Positions 63,635 through 64,000 of a DNA stretch of 64,000 nt are shown one piece after another. Position numbers and translations under genes: made by a program. Positions within the stretch are counted from its first letter, which is position 1. Each line of letters starts with the position of its first letter. Origin of the DNA: Mariprofundus erugo (lineage in GTDB: Bacteria; Pseudomonadota; Zetaproteobacteria; Mariprofundales; Mariprofundaceae). A model generated the notes under the pieces. It had not been told where the DNA came from. It saw nothing but the letters and a program-made list of their open reading frames with translations, and searched no databases. The DNA is taken from NCBI RefSeq assembly GCF_005818865.1, contig NZ_VBRY01000001.1:310001-374000 (forward strand), written 5' to 3'.

Positions 63635-63706
63635 GCCTAACACTACGCTCAAAATGGACGCCAATTCCGCTGCGCTCCATTGGCGCCTTTTAGCTTAGCG
63701 TTATAC
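63635..63706 (+). other. attC recombination site 3
   Basis: 72 bases from GCCTAAC, a perfect RYYYAAC, to GTTATAC. It is very like site 1, with paired changes in the palindrome: ACGCAAAT/ATTTGCG there, ACGCCAAT/ATTGGCG here. Such compensatory change supports the folded single-strand form that integrases recognise. Confidence 0.93.
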
Positions 63707-63724
63707 GTCGCGGGAATTATCTCT

Positions 63725-64000
63725 ATGAGCAATAGCTGCCCGGTTTGCAATACGCCTTTACTGGCGCAACCCTTAAATGCTGGCGGAAGAGATGCAACGC
63801 AATTTTCTTGCCCAAGATGCGGAAGATTTGTCCTTACAGGCACACTGATCGCAACACTACCGCATACACTTGCATCAACCCCGGATGCTGCTGCAAAGTT
63901 GAGTCACGCGCTTCACCGAGCGCAGGAAGTGAATTCCGAAGTGTGTTTTTCCACTTCGACAATCGAAGAAATCTTGCTGCGCCCGCTCCCGCGTCCGCAG
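63725..64000 (+). CDS. Cassette gene 4: zinc-ribbon protein (3' end outside the window)
   Basis: Reading from ATG 63725, 92 codons are open to the last base without a stop. The N terminus has CPVC (residues 5-8) and CPRC (residues 29-32), a likely zinc ribbon, joined by a short Gly-rich loop, then a Thr/Ala-rich stretch (TLIATLPHTLASTPDAAAKL). It starts 19 bases after attC 3, so it is the next cassette gene. Function unknown; only the N-terminal part can be seen. Confidence 0.7.
   Translation, partial: MSNSCPVCNTPLLAQPLNAGGRDATQFSCPRCGRFVLTGTLIATLPHTLASTPDAAAKLSHALHRAQEVNSEVCFSTSTIEEILLRPLPRPQ

Overview
The window reads as a chromosome segment from a Zetaproteobacterium close to Mariprofundus, a microaerophilic Fe(II) oxidiser that probably makes twisted stalks. 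This placement is inferred from gene content, not from a marker-gene match. The main evidence is a six-gene polysaccharide locus (32668-47564). Its gene number and order of predicted functions fit the published 'stalk formation in Zetaproteobacteria' (sfz1-sfz6) cluster as I remember it. Dense MSHA-like and type IV pilus genes and a small c-type cytochrome agree with this.

Layout. (1) 1-7447: the pilQ secretin (5' end outside the window), rpsT, a 1282-residue FAD/Fe-S oxidoreductase and a lytic-transglycosylase lipoprotein. (2) 7448-10500: dispersed repeats, a lipoprotein, DUF4197 and DUF6868 family genes, and ung. (3) 10521-21698: an MSHA-like pilus or secretion locus with two prepilin-like proteins, an MshE-type ATPase, an MshG/PilC platform protein, an alanine-rich secreted protein, MshI/J/K-like assembly proteins, an MshL secretin lipoprotein and a TPR protein. 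(4) 21818-31187: a RibD-like reductase, a PAS protein, an ArsC-like protein and a hydrolase on +; on -, pyrD, a nuclease, an M48 protease and a tightly overlapped REC - CheC - hybrid histidine kinase module; then a cytochrome c on +. (5) 31548-47564: a lipoprotein and the stalk-type cluster: BcsB-like protein with an SH3 domain, GT2 synthase with an N-terminal MshEN c-di-GMP-type domain, polytopic membrane protein, GH113-like lipoprotein, outer-membrane-type protein, and a 2270-residue protein with 13 SH3-like domains and a CotH-type kinase domain. (6) 47794-61248: envelope and housekeeping genes (NTP-transporter-like protein, GDP-mannose synthesis, amidase, MsbA, DUF374 acyltransferase, Ppx/GppA, gamma-carbonic anhydrase fold, argC, SDR, ettA). 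(7) 61673-64000: a gene-cassette array of integron type with three attC sites and four cassette genes, the last cut by the window edge.

How it fits together. The pilus ATPase and the stalk glycosyltransferase both begin with MshEN-type repeats, so one second messenger, c-di-GMP, could drive both attachment pili and matrix synthesis. In the stalk cluster, the GT2 enzyme would polymerise and export a glycan with its BcsB-like partner. The GH113-like lipoprotein would trim it, and the barrel-like and SH3/CotH proteins would act in the periplasm, at the outer membrane or on the cell surface. The downstream GDP-mannose enzyme could supply sugar nucleotide, but that link is only positional.

The right end is distinct: AT-rich single genes, each followed by an attC hairpin, next to a 20-bp perfect inverted repeat and a short minus-strand reading frame that might be an integrase remnant. 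At least five whole or partial copies of a hairpin-rich intergenic repeat are scattered through the first half. I saw no tRNA, rRNA or CRISPR array.
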